DNA from: Bacteroidota bacterium | GTDB taxonomy: Bacteria; Bacteroidota; Bacteroidia; AKYH767-A; OLB10 | Assembly (NCBI GenBank): GCA_016722525.1 | Contig: JADKJB010000034.1 | Coordinates: 1-64,000 of the forward strand | DNA length: 64,000 nt | Direction: 5' to 3' | Part shown: positions 1-8,410 of the stretch, piece by piece | Numbering within the stretch: the stretch's first letter is position 1 | How the letters are laid out: every line of letters begins with the position of its first letter | Notes under the pieces: model-generated | Told to the model about the DNA's origin: nothing | Databases searched by the model: none | Seen by the model: only the letters and a program-made list of their open reading frames with translations | Program-made: the position numbers and the translations under genes

Positions 1-1496
1 GTCTACTTTTGAAGAATATCATCTAACAAAAGTTTGGTAATCAATAGCTAGTAATCCTATCAACTTCATCATTGCTTTGCTTGAGTAAATAATCGTTCAT
101 GAAATGATTATAAGGTGAGCGTTTTCATTTTCATGAAAGTAGTAATCTCATGTTCAGTAAAAGTCTGGTTGATCCGGTTGAAAATCATTGCCGGATCTTT
201 TGCCTGCAGATAGCTTTGAATTCGGCCCATCCTGTCGATGTGATGAAGCGGTCTTTCACGAAAAATGTTCAACACATCAATAGCGGAGTACCGCAGTTTT
301 TCATTATCGATGGCAAATTCAAATATCTTCCGATTTGTTGTTTCGCATAAAAATGTTTGGTGTACCCTGCAAACACTTCATCACCACCATCTGCACTTAA
401 TACTACTTTAACTTTTTCTTTAGCCATCATGCATACCAAAATATTTGGAATGGCACCACCATCTGCCATCGGTTCATCATAAATATCAGGTAATAGCGGA
501 ATAATATCTAAAGCCTCTTTTTTCGCTGCATAAGTATTCATGGTGATCTGTTCCTAAGAATTCTGCAACTTTTTAGCATGATGTGATTCATCGAATTGCT
601 GATCTTCAAATCAATAGTAAACGTTTTGAGTTGTTTGGAAGAATTTTTTGAATAAGTGCAGTTACGCAACTACTGTCATATCCTCCGCTTAAAAATACAC
701 CAACGGGAACGTCAGCAATCATTCGGTAATTAAATGAGGAAATAAGCAATTTTTCGAGCTCTTCACTAGCTTCTTCATAAGAAATAGAAAGCTTGGGTTT
801 GTTGAAGGCTTCCAGTATACTCCAGTAGGGAGAAATAACAATATTTTTACTTTTGAGATTTATTTCCAGTCTGTTTCCCGGTGATAATTTTTTAGTTTTT
901 TTGAAAATAGAGTAGGGGTGAGGAATATATCCATGATGGAAATACAAAAGCCAGGCTATCGAAATCAATTTGTTTTTTAAAACCTGGGTGCTGATGAAAT
1001 GCTTTCAGTTCAGATCCGAATAGAAACAGTTCCCCATCCCAATAATAGAACAATGGTTTTACTCCGGCGCGATCACGAAACAACTGTACCTTGTTGGCGG
1101 TTGGGTTGTAAAGAGCAATGGCGAACATACCATTGAATTTACTTACACAAGATGTTCCCCATTCCTGGAAACGACCTCAGCACTACTTCGGTATCAGATT
1201 GACTTTTGAAATGATGACCCAATGCTTCCAGTTCTTTTCGTATTTCTGAAAAATTGTAAACTTCACCATTAAAATGAGCATATCTCCGGTGAGTTCATTG
1301 ATCATTGGTTGATGTCCCTTTGGGGAAAGATCGATTATAGCCAGCCTGCGAAATCCAAAACCAACCACTACATCGCTAAAACGGCGTATTTCAACCGTCA
1401 TCATCCGGGCCTCTATGAGCCAATGACGAGGTCATCTTCTTCAGTGTTTCAAGGATGAATCACCTGTAAAATCAATAAATCCTGCTATTCACACAT
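1..1496 (-). CDS. asnB: Asparagine synthetase (glutamine-hydrolysing), 3' end beyond window, many frameshifts
   Basis: This is a class II glutamine amidotransferase that makes asparagine from aspartate, ATP and glutamine. The start is ATG at 1496. One missing G turns the expected MCGIAGF start, with its catalytic Cys2, into MCE-stop. Fragments in different frames give the family landmarks in order: HRGPDD, RRLAIIDLSPKGHQPM, FRDRAGVKPLFYY, the ATP-pyrophosphatase loop FLSGGYDSS (near 690-700), DEPMADGGAIP, and SADGGDEVFAGY. The frame running off the left edge still shows DDILxKVD, so roughly the last 150-200 residues lie outside the window. At least six frameshifts occur within 1.5 kb. Most look like single-base losses, so this is either poorly polished sequence or a decaying gene. 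The family is certain; whether the gene is intact is not. Confidence 0.85.
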
Positions 1497-1539
1497 AAGA
1501 ACTACACTATACCATTGAATAGACCGAAAGGTTATAATA

Positions 1540-1572
1540 AAACCCGGTAAATTTTAATTTTTTACCGGGTTT
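1540..1572 (-). terminator. Rho-independent terminator after btuG-like gene
   Basis: The arms AAACCCGGTAAA and TTTACCGGGTTT flank a short AT loop. A T run follows on either strand. On the minus strand it lies about 100 bp past the btuG-like stop and just before asnB, so it separates the B12 operon from asnB. Confidence 0.8.
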
Positions 1573-1671
1573 TTAAATTTAGCATTATTAAACTTATTTC
1601 ATGGGTAAATTTCAGTTTTACTTAAAGGTTTTGGGCCACTTATCATGAAAAAGGGGAGCATCATTTTAGCA

Positions 1672-2749
1672 CTAATTAAATACAAAATAATTTGGAGCGA
1701 CCCTACCAGCATGGAATCAACCAATGTAGCAGCAATGGTATATCTGAATACGTACCCATTTTGACTAAATCCTGGAACAAACGCGCCATAAATCACACCT
1801 GAAACAGGGTCGATACCTAATCCATAAAAAATCTTTATTTATGATAGGGACAGCATTGAATGAGCTGCTATTTGCTGAAATCTTCATTATTTTGCCCGAG
1901 TAACCATCCGAACCAGAAAGATAAAACAAATCGGTTCTATTGCCATTAATTTGTAACTTGACTGGATGAGTCGAAGAAGACATTGTAAACTCTTGCTCTG
2001 TGCGAAAGTCAAAGATTAATTTTCCAAAGCGATCCGGCAATATCATCAGCGGTTCCTCCAATATAATCAGGTCCGGTGGAGCCGCCACACAATACCCAAA
2101 GTTTACCGTTTGCATCCAATTGGATGCTATTGGGATTTATTCCTACCTGAATGGTACCCACATTTGCTACAGTGAGTAAATTAATAACAGATACCGTACT
2201 ATCATTTCCAAATCCTCCTACATTAGTCACAAATAATACATTTTCAACAATAGCCATTTGTTCCGGTCCATTTCCTGTCGAAATATTTTTACTGATAGTA
2301 TTGGAATTTAATTCTACTACTGCAATTGAATTGGAAAACCAATCGCTAATATATCCTTTATTACCTTTTCCAACCATATAGCGTGGACCCTGAAGCCCAC
2401 CTATTGTGTGCTGGCTTGTAAAATCGTTGCTGTTTACTACTTCAACTTTTTGAGAATTATTCACAATAATAAATCCTTTGTTATTGTGGAGCATCATGGA
2501 TTGTGCAATATCTCCCAAAGGAAATCCATTAACATTTTCAAATAAATTGTTTGTGATTACTCCGTTTGCAAGTGAAAGATAAGACACGCTACTGTTACCC
2601 GAACCAAAGGACCCTTCATTTACAATGAATACTCCATTTGTTATATTTGGTACCGGACTCTTATCATCCTTATCCTCTTTACAGGAAGATAACAGAATTG
2701 TAAATGAAGCTAAAATTATAGCTACCAGGGTGAGATTGGTTTTTTTCAT
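1672..2749 (-). CDS. btuG: BtuG-like surface cobalamin-binding beta-propeller lipoprotein (YncE/DUF5074-like), frameshifted
   Basis: The first 246 codons are intact: a lipoprotein signal ending in LLSSC, then propeller-blade sequence such as GVFIVNEGSFG, QKVEVVNSNDF, GPRYMVGKGNKGYISDW and SIAVVELNSN. It belongs to the YncE/DUF5074 seven-bladed propeller group. In Bacteroides the BtuG member binds vitamin B12 at the cell surface and hands it to BtuB. Three indels (near 2010, 1830 and 1690) break the frame. Restoring them gives QNGYVFRYTIA and a C-terminus VAPNYFVFN with a stop at 1672, about 357 residues in all, a normal family length. It sits 7 bp after btuB and behind the cobalamin riboswitch. 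The B12 role is inferred from this context plus fold; no ligand residue can be read from sequence alone. Confidence 0.75.
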
Positions 2750-2756
2750 GTTATTA

Positions 2757-4672
2757 CTATTGTTTTAGAATTAAATCGAATTTGATTCCTATGCTGAACC
2801 ATCTACCGGGCATAGGACGATAGGCAAGTACCTGATATGTGACATCGTATACATTCATAACTTTTGTGTACACGTGTATATTGAATTTTTTGCTGATGAT
2901 TGCTTTTTCAATTGTAATATTTGCAACCTGAAATGGCTCCAATGAGGATGAGTTATCAGCAGTTACAAATCTTTCACCAGTGAAAGTATGATTGTAATTT
3001 AAAGAGAAGTGCGCATATTTTAATACTAAAACACTATTCAAAACATTTACAGGAACATAAATAAGTTGTTTGTCTATAGTTGCAGCTTCTTGTTGTGTTT
3101 GTGTTTTAGAAATGGACGAATTACACCAGGTATAATTAACATTAAATTGTAATTGTAATTTTTTAATTTCTTTATGAAAGTGAAGTGACATTTCAATCCC
3201 ATTCGTATGCACCTGACGTAGATTGTTGGGAGCGTAAATACCTGAAGCGCCGGGTTGCCACTTAATCCAATTGTCAATCAAAGAATTGAACGCGGTGACA
3301 GTAAGTTTTGGTATAGAGTTATTTTTGTTGGTAAGAATAATTCCCAACTCCTCACTCCAGGCATCTTCAGGTTTTAAATTTTCATTGCCGCCGGGTCGCC
3401 AGAATAAATCATTCATAGTTGGCAAATTATAATGCCTGCCTATGTTTCCAAAAACAAAAAGTGTATTTTTAATAATTGTCCCTTGTAATCCCAAAGAAGG
3501 TGCTATAGGAGGATTTTCAATATTTGTGAATTCTTTCCTCAGGTTAAAATTTAAATTCCAATCATGGAAAGGCTGATACAAAAAGCCGGTAAATAACGAC
3601 AAGGTTTTTCGGTTCTGATTAGTTGCATACTCATCAAAGTTAGCTACACTATTAATATAGGAAACCCCAGAATTGAAAATTAATTTATCGTGAATTGACC
3701 ATCTCCACTCGATTTCCGAGAGATAATTAGTCACTTGGTATTTATTATGGTAATTTAATTTTGAGTCGTCATAAAATTGAAACTCACTAAAAATGGCGCC
3801 TTTTATTTTTAATACTGACCTTGCAAAATTATTTTATATCCTAAAGTAACTCTTAAATTACTGTCTCTTTGAGACGCATAACTGTGCTCACTAGTCATTA
3901 TAGGAGGCAATTCTCGGTCATAAACCTGATACCATAGTCCTAAGGATAAGATATTTTTTTGATTTAATTTAAAATCCAGATTTTGAAGAATTCCGTAATT
4001 TTTGTAAGAGGCGTTTTTTTGTTTTACAACAGGTTTTTCACGATGAGTGAAATTTACAAATTCAAAATTGTTTTCTGCCTGATTATAAAATAATATCGTT
4101 TTACTAGATGCATATTTGTTCTCGGTTTTATACATAAAACTTCCAAGATATTTACCAAACGATCTTGTTTCTATATTTACCCTGATGCGATTTTTCTTTA
4201 AAAATTCCGGATCCGTATTTCCAAGAATAATTGTACTTCCTAATGCAGAATTGCCGTTCACCGGTCCCGATCCCCCATGTAGCAGAGTAATCTCATCACT
4301 TATAAAGGAGGGAATTAAAGAGAGATCTGATAAACCAAGACTCGATGAATTAATATTAAATCCATTCCATAAAACAACATTATGCCTGGCTTCTGTTCCT
4401 TTGGAAGAAATTGTTGCAGAACCCCCAAAACTGTATGTTTTTATAAAAGATGAAGAGTTGGCTGATAAAAGTTCAGCAATACTTTGATGTGGAGAGGAGG
4501 CAACTGAAGATGAATCAATGACTGAAATAAAATTTCCTTTGGAAAATACCATGGAACGATCTTCACTGATGGCAATAACTTTCAATTGCACAGTGTCGAC
4601 TGTTTGAGCCGATGATTTAGCCGAAACACAGAGAAGTGAACCAAAAGCAACTAAAAAAATGGAAATTTTCAT
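2757..4672 (-). CDS. btuB: TonB-dependent outer-membrane cobalamin receptor BtuB-like, one frameshift
   Basis: This is an outer-membrane receptor for TonB-powered uptake, here most likely of cobalamins. I chose the ATG at 4672 because a clean signal peptide follows (MKISIFLVAFGSLLCVSA); an in-frame GTG at 4696 would only add charged residues. After the signal come a TonB-box-like stretch and a plug domain (about residues 45-150, including AELLSANSS and NSALGSTIILG). A long beta-barrel follows and ends near the last residues, with GRWFSIGIKFDL. A single-base indel near 3830 splits the barrel. Reading across it joins LGYKI to VLKIKGAIFSEF without loss, giving about 638 residues. It is the first large gene behind the cobalamin riboswitch and is followed by the btuG-like gene, which supports B12 as substrate. 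Confidence 0.85.
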
Positions 4673-4673
4673 C

Positions 4674-4763
4674 TTAAGATTTGACAAAATTGTCACATCC
4701 TGAACGAAAGAAAATAAAGATGAGGTAGTTGATCAGAAGTATTGCTGAACAACAGAAACTCAT
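4674..4763 (-). CDS. Putative 29-residue upstream ORF coupled to btuB
   Basis: This short ORF lies between the cobalamin riboswitch and btuB. It starts with ATG at 4763 behind a strong Shine-Dalgarno GGAGG (4771-4775, 7 nt spacing). It ends in TAA one base before the btuB ATG (TAAGATG), and its frame differs from btuB. The peptide begins MSFCCSAILLINYL and is strongly hydrophobic in its middle. The btuB ATG itself has no good ribosome site, so btuB may be translated by re-initiation. I know of no family for it. It could be a leader peptide, a small membrane protein or chance; the ribosome site and exact coupling argue against chance. Confidence 0.45.
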   Translation of the reverse strand: MSFCCSAILLINYLIFIFFRSGCDNFVKS

Positions 4764-4799
4764 CGCTTTTCCTCCGAAAGACGTGATGTTTTATCAAAT

Positions 4800-4970
4800 A
4801 CAGGCAGGTATTCTGACTCGACCAACTTTTCTTCTGTCTTCCCATGTAATTACACAGTGACATAATTTGAAGAAATTCTTTTAACAGGTCTTACAGCAGC
4901 GGGGACTGTTCAGGTTTTGCACCATGATTCCCAATTAATGACGCAGATATGTTTCTTTGTCAACCTATAT
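4800..4970 (-). promoter_or_regulatory. Cobalamin riboswitch (B12 element)
   Basis: Read on the minus strand, the conserved blocks appear in order: GGGAATC, GGTGCAA, the B12 box ACAGTCCCCGCTGCTGTAA, CACTGT, TGGGAAGAC, and the 3' block GTCAGAATACCTGCC. It ends about 130 bp upstream of btuB and therefore controls the upstream ORF, btuB and the btuG-like gene. Ligand binding normally reduces expression. I see no clear intrinsic terminator between aptamer and upstream ORF, so control of ribosome access (the GGAGG at 4771-4775) is the likelier mode. Confidence 0.95.
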
Positions 4971-5033
4971 TTTGTGCAATAATACAAACAAAAGATTAAA
5001 CAAAATAGTTTTTACTTATATTACATTTAAACC

Positions 5034-5142
5034 AAATAGCAATTTTGATTCTGGCAATAATTGAAACAATTGTATATCAATCTATTAAGTTTTTTTTATT
5101 TGTATCATTAAAATAGTTCATTTCTGCTAAATAGCAATTTTG
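5034..5142. repeat. Two 14-bp direct repeats in AT-rich spacer
   Basis: The 14-mer AAATAGCAATTTTG occurs at 5034-5047 and again at 5129-5142, 95 bp apart. The spacer between the riboswitch and the glycosyltransferase terminator (about 4975-5190) holds no gene that I can support. The repeats lie upstream of the riboswitch on its strand, where a promoter is expected. Confidence 0.5.
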
Positions 5143-5187
5143 TAGTTAGGAGCTAAAGTTATAGTGAGCTAATAGGCTTAAAATCTT

Positions 5188-5237
5188 AAAAAGAGAAATA
5201 AAAAGTTATACCAATAAATAACTTTTATTTCTCTTTT
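5188..5237 (-). terminator. Long hairpin terminator at 3' end of glycosyltransferase gene
   Basis: A near-perfect stem of about 19 bp (AAAAGAGAAATAAAAGTTA against its complement) encloses a short loop. It overlaps the last codons of the glycosyltransferase and is followed by T-rich sequence on the minus strand. Confidence 0.7.
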
Positions 5238-6276
5238 AATTTTAAAGGATCCACAAAAATGTTTATTTTTTTTCCTTTTCTAATTTCGGTGATTGGAAAT
5301 TTTTCCTCTTGATTAAGTAAAAAATAATTGAATTTTTCCACAAGTAGCGCTCCTAAATATTCCTGTTCGGTTTGACCGGGTGTTGGTATGAAAACTACTT
5401 TTTGATGACCAAGTAGGACCAAATCCATCAACGTTGAATAGCCAGGCCTGCAAATTAGCAAGGTATCCGGATGTAAAAATCTTACAAACTCTTCATCCTT
5501 TATGGCGGACAAGTATTGAACATTCCCTGATTTAGTTGCAATAGCAGACTCAGTAACTCCTCCTACCAACAGGCATCTTTTTCCAGTGGAAGTAAAATAC
5601 AGAGATAATTTTTTTCGAGAATAGTACGCTGTGGTTCAGGACCGGATAATAGCGCTATGACATCATATACTTTTTCAATCGGCTGAGTTAATTCTTTAAA
5701 CCGGGAGAGAATACCAATATGTTTAACCGGAATATTAATTCCGGCACTATCGGATAAGGTTCCCGATAAATTATTTGGTAAAGGTTCATCAGGAATCCAA
5801 AGTTCATCAAATTTTTCAATTCGTTTTTTATTTGCATGAAAAAGTATGGGTTCTAAGAACCACAAACTTCGGGAGCTTTTAATTTTAATTTGATGCGTTA
5901 TGAAAACGGATTTAACTTTATTTGAATACAGGCCATACCTGTTATCTGAAATTACATGTGTTATATGATGTGTTTCGATTAATTCAGCTAAAATAGCGTG
6001 TTCATTTTTTATTGAGATTAAAAAATTCGGAAGTTGCCTCAAAATGGAAACTGCCATAGATCCTTTTTCAGGGTAAACAAATTGATATCCCGGTATGTCA
6101 ACAAATTTAAGGGCAGGAAATTCCCTTTTAAGAATTGCTCCTCCTCTTCCCTGAGCACTGCATAAAACCATAGCATTTTGATTCAACAGTTCTCTGATTA
6201 TTGGGATACATCTGGTAGCATGACCCAGTCCCCAATCGAGGGGAGCAACCAAAACAACTGCTTTACACAAATTCAT
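5225..6276 (-). CDS. Glycosyltransferase, MurG/GT28-like GT-B fold, one frameshift
   Basis: This is a probable GT-B glycosyltransferase. The N-terminus VLVAPLDWGLGHATRCIPI is the nucleotide-sugar glycosyltransferase pattern seen in MurG-like and MGDG-synthase-like proteins. The C-terminal half carries LLICRPGYSTLMDLVLLG, the equivalent of the donor-binding loop, followed by VFIPTPGQTEQEYLG. An indel near 5575 splits the gene; correcting it joins TSTGKRCLLVGGVTES. The restored length is about 350 residues, normal for the family. It is transcribed alone, divergent from trmB, and ends in its own terminator. The sugar donor and acceptor cannot be told; a glycolipid acceptor is a guess. Confidence 0.75.
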
Positions 6277-6305
6277 AAGGGCAAAAATAGGATAAAAGCT
6301 TTGTT

Positions 6306-6336
6306 ATTGAAGTGACTGGGTATTTACTTAATTTTG
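6306..6336 (+). promoter_or_regulatory. Candidate Bacteroidota promoter for trmB
   Basis: ATTG (6306-6309), 19 bases, then TAATTTTG (6329-6336) matches the Bacteroidota -33/-7 consensus TTTG-N19-TANNTTTG except for one base. It ends 23 bp before the trmB start. Confidence 0.55.
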
Positions 6337-6359
6337 CCCATCTGATTTAAAACATATCT

Positions 6360-7025
6360 GTGGGAAAAAACAAACTTAGACGTTTTGCGGAACTGGAAAC
6401 AATGGAGCGGGTTTTTCAACCGGGTACCTCTCATGAAAATACAGATTTTGAATTGAAAGGATTATGGGTGCAGAGGGTTTTCAAAAATCAGAATCCTTTG
6501 GTTCTGGAATTGGGATGTGGGAGAGGCGAATATACTGTTAATATGGCTAAGAGATTCCCTGACAGGAATTTTATAGGAATTGATAAGAAAGGGGCAAGAC
6601 TTGGGAGAGGAGCAAAAACTTCAAATGAAGAAAATATTCTGAATACGGCTTTTTTAAGAATTCAAATTACACAATTGTTACTTTTCTTCTCCCCCAAAGA
6701 AATCAGTGAAATTTGGATTACTTTCCCTGATCCACAGCCTCAAAAAACCCGCGAAAATACAAGAATGACTTCGGCCCGCTTCATGGAAATGTATAAACTG
6801 CTTTTAGGTACTAACGGTTATGTGCATCTTAAAACAGATAATTTGGTGCTATTTGATTATACATTAGAAATTATAAAGGAATTTAATGTAACCATACATC
6901 ATTGTACTGATGATTTGTATGCATCTGGCATTGTTAATGAAGTACTGGCAATTAAAACTACCTACGAAAAAATATATCTTGAAAAAGGATTGAAGATTTG
7001 TTATCTCAGTTTTTCATTCCAATAA
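6360..7025 (+). CDS. trmB: tRNA (guanine-N7)-methyltransferase
   Basis: TrmB makes m7G46 in the tRNA variable loop using S-adenosylmethionine. The SAM motif LVLELGCGRGEYTVNMA (about residues 48-64) and the substrate-side motif ISEIWITFPDPQPQ are both present. The 221-residue length is typical. The start is GTG at 6360, chosen because the N-terminus MGKNKLRRFAEL is the one conserved in Bacteroidota TrmB; no ATG lies close enough. It is monocistronic, with a promoter-like element upstream and a hairpin terminator directly after the stop. Confidence 0.93.
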   Translation: MGKNKLRRFAELETMERVFQPGTSHENTDFELKGLWVQRVFKNQNPLVLELGCGRGEYTVNMAKRFPDRNFIGIDKKGARLGRGAKTSNEENILNTAFLRIQITQLLLFFSPKEISEIWITFPDPQPQKTRENTRMTSARFMEMYKLLLGTNGYVHLKTDNLVLFDYTLEIIKEFNVTIHHCTDDLYASGIVNEVLAIKTTYEKIYLEKGLKICYLSFSFQ

Positions 7026-7058
7026 AAAAAGCGTCAAATTTATTTTTGACGCTTTTTT
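7024..7058. terminator. Bidirectional terminator between trmB and the Omp28-like gene
   Basis: AAAAAAGCGTCAAA and TTTTGACGCTTTTTT form a strong stem with A and T runs on both sides. It serves trmB on the plus strand and the convergent secreted-protein gene on the minus strand. Confidence 0.88.
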
Positions 7059-7076
7059 AAGAAAAGGAAAAGTTGC

Positions 7077-8183
7077 TTATTCCTTAACGAACCTTTTCAC
7101 AATATTGTTTGTATCAGAAACAATATTAATAAAATAAACTCCTGCTGGTAATGAAGCAATATCCTGAAGGATAGTTTCTTTACCAGGTTGAATTTTCATC
7201 ACCGTTTTACCTATTACATTTACAATATTAATTTCGGTGATGTTTTTATTTAAACCTGTAATATTAATTTCCTTCTCTGCAGGGTTAGGATATACTCCGA
7301 TTGTAGATGCATTGAAATTATCCGGTATTCCAACTGTTGTCCCGTTTTTTGCAGAAAGTGTGACGCCGGTATGTGTGGTTTTGTTATCATTTTGAGTAAC
7401 GAATGCTGAAATATCGCAATTGTCGATATTGATATTTGTTGGTACAGTATACGTATAAGTTCTTGTTACTAAAGCACCTTGTGTTGTTGTTGCTATTGGA
7501 TCACCCCATTGTCCTGTGAGCATGTGACGCAAAATATGGTTATGCGTATAATTCGCACTTCCTCCTGATTGATAACCAATAACTCCACTTTCGAGCAAAA
7601 CCACATTTAATTTGTTGTCTTGGTTTTCAGTGCTGGTATAATACAATTCCACAGTAACCTGAAGTTCGCGGGTGGTAGCATTCCAAAGGGTTTCAGAACC
7701 AATGTTCACAGGAGTATTGCCGCCTTGTAAAATAATATAGGCTCCTGTTCCTTGATTTGGATAGGAGGTATCCCACCATCCTGGTCTTCTGATTGCAAGG
7801 TTATTCGGGGGATTTTGAGGGAAATAGGGTGGGATGTTGTAAGCCCCTGCCCAAACAACCCGGTTCATAGTTCCTGATGGATAAGCTGCTACACCGGCAA
7901 AAGCATCAATTGGATCGCCAAAGGGTGTCCGGAAGTCGGGTTGGCCTGCCGATGGATTTGCAAAAGAACCAGAATGAATATTAATGATAACAACCCTGCC
8001 TGGAAATGCATTATAGAGGGCATTGGCACGAATGTGTCCATCAGGACAATTCACGCAATTTACCCCTGTGAATTCCTCTAGCACTGCATTACGAGGCTGA
8101 ACAGAGGTACTTACCAGCGTTTGAGCATAGGTAGCGCCAGCAAATAAAAGTGCTATTAAAGTTGGTGTAAAGATTTTTTTCAT
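7077..8183 (-). CDS. Omp28-like secreted protein with CxxC motif and T9SS type A sorting domain
   Basis: A signal peptide (MKKIFTPTLIALLFAGATYA) is followed by NAVLEEFTGVNCVNCPDGH. That is the start of the Omp28-related thioredoxin-like domain, with CVNC as a possible redox pair. The middle is beta-rich and has no motif I recognise. The last 75 or so residues (GVYPNPAEKEINI ... GVYFINIVSDTNNIVKRFVKE) are a T9SS type A C-terminal sorting domain, so the protein should be secreted and attached to the surface. Its 368 residues are intact. Porphyromonas Omp28 is described as a surface or adhesin-like protein; a disulfide-related role is only an inference from the CxxC. Confidence 0.85.
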   Translation of the reverse strand: MKKIFTPTLIALLFAGATYAQTLVSTSVQPRNAVLEEFTGVNCVNCPDGHIRANALYNAFPGRVVIINIHSGSFANPSAGQPDFRTPFGDPIDAFAGVAAYPSGTMNRVVWAGAYNIPPYFPQNPPNNLAIRRPGWWDTSYPNQGTGAYIILQGGNTPVNIGSETLWNATTRELQVTVELYYTSTENQDNKLNVVLLESGVIGYQSGGSANYTHNHILRHMLTGQWGDPIATTTQGALVTRTYTYTVPTNINIDNCDISAFVTQNDNKTTHTGVTLSAKNGTTVGIPDNFNASTIGVYPNPAEKEINITGLNKNITEINIVNVIGKTVMKIQPGKETILQDIASLPAGVYFINIVSDTNNIVKRFVKE

Positions 8184-8202
8184 GTCGATCGATTTTGAAA
8201 AG

Positions 8203-8233
8203 TAAAGTTAAGAATATAAATGAAGTTTATAAA
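8203..8233 (-). promoter_or_regulatory. Candidate -33/-7 promoter of the Omp28-like gene
   Basis: On the minus strand TTTA (8230-8233), 19 bases, then TAACTTTA (8203-8210) approximates TTTG-N19-TANNTTTG. It lies 20 bp upstream of the start codon. Confidence 0.5.
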
Positions 8234-8328
8234 TTGAATTATTAATTATTAAAACGTTGATTACCAATAGCAAAACAATTTAACACTATTTTGGTTTAAA
8301 TATTTATCAAATAACCTATTTGCTTTAA

Positions 8329-8359
8329 TTTGACCCCACAAAATTTAGCCTTAACTTTG
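8329..8359 (+). promoter_or_regulatory. Perfect -33/-7 promoter of korAB
   Basis: TTTG (8329-8332), exactly 19 bases, then TAACTTTG (8352-8359) matches the Bacteroidota housekeeping promoter TTTG-N19-TANNTTTG at every fixed base. Transcription should begin near 8366, leaving a leader of about 45 nt before korA. Confidence 0.8.
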
Positions 8360-8410
8360 CGCAATCCTATTGAAAACTCGTAGGTTTGTACTAATAATTC
8401 AACTCAATAC

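Noticed and set aside
4700..4800. An intrinsic terminator between the B12 aptamer and btuB
   Set aside because: I found only a short GATGAG/CTCATC pairing without a following T run, so transcription attenuation is not supported by what I can see.
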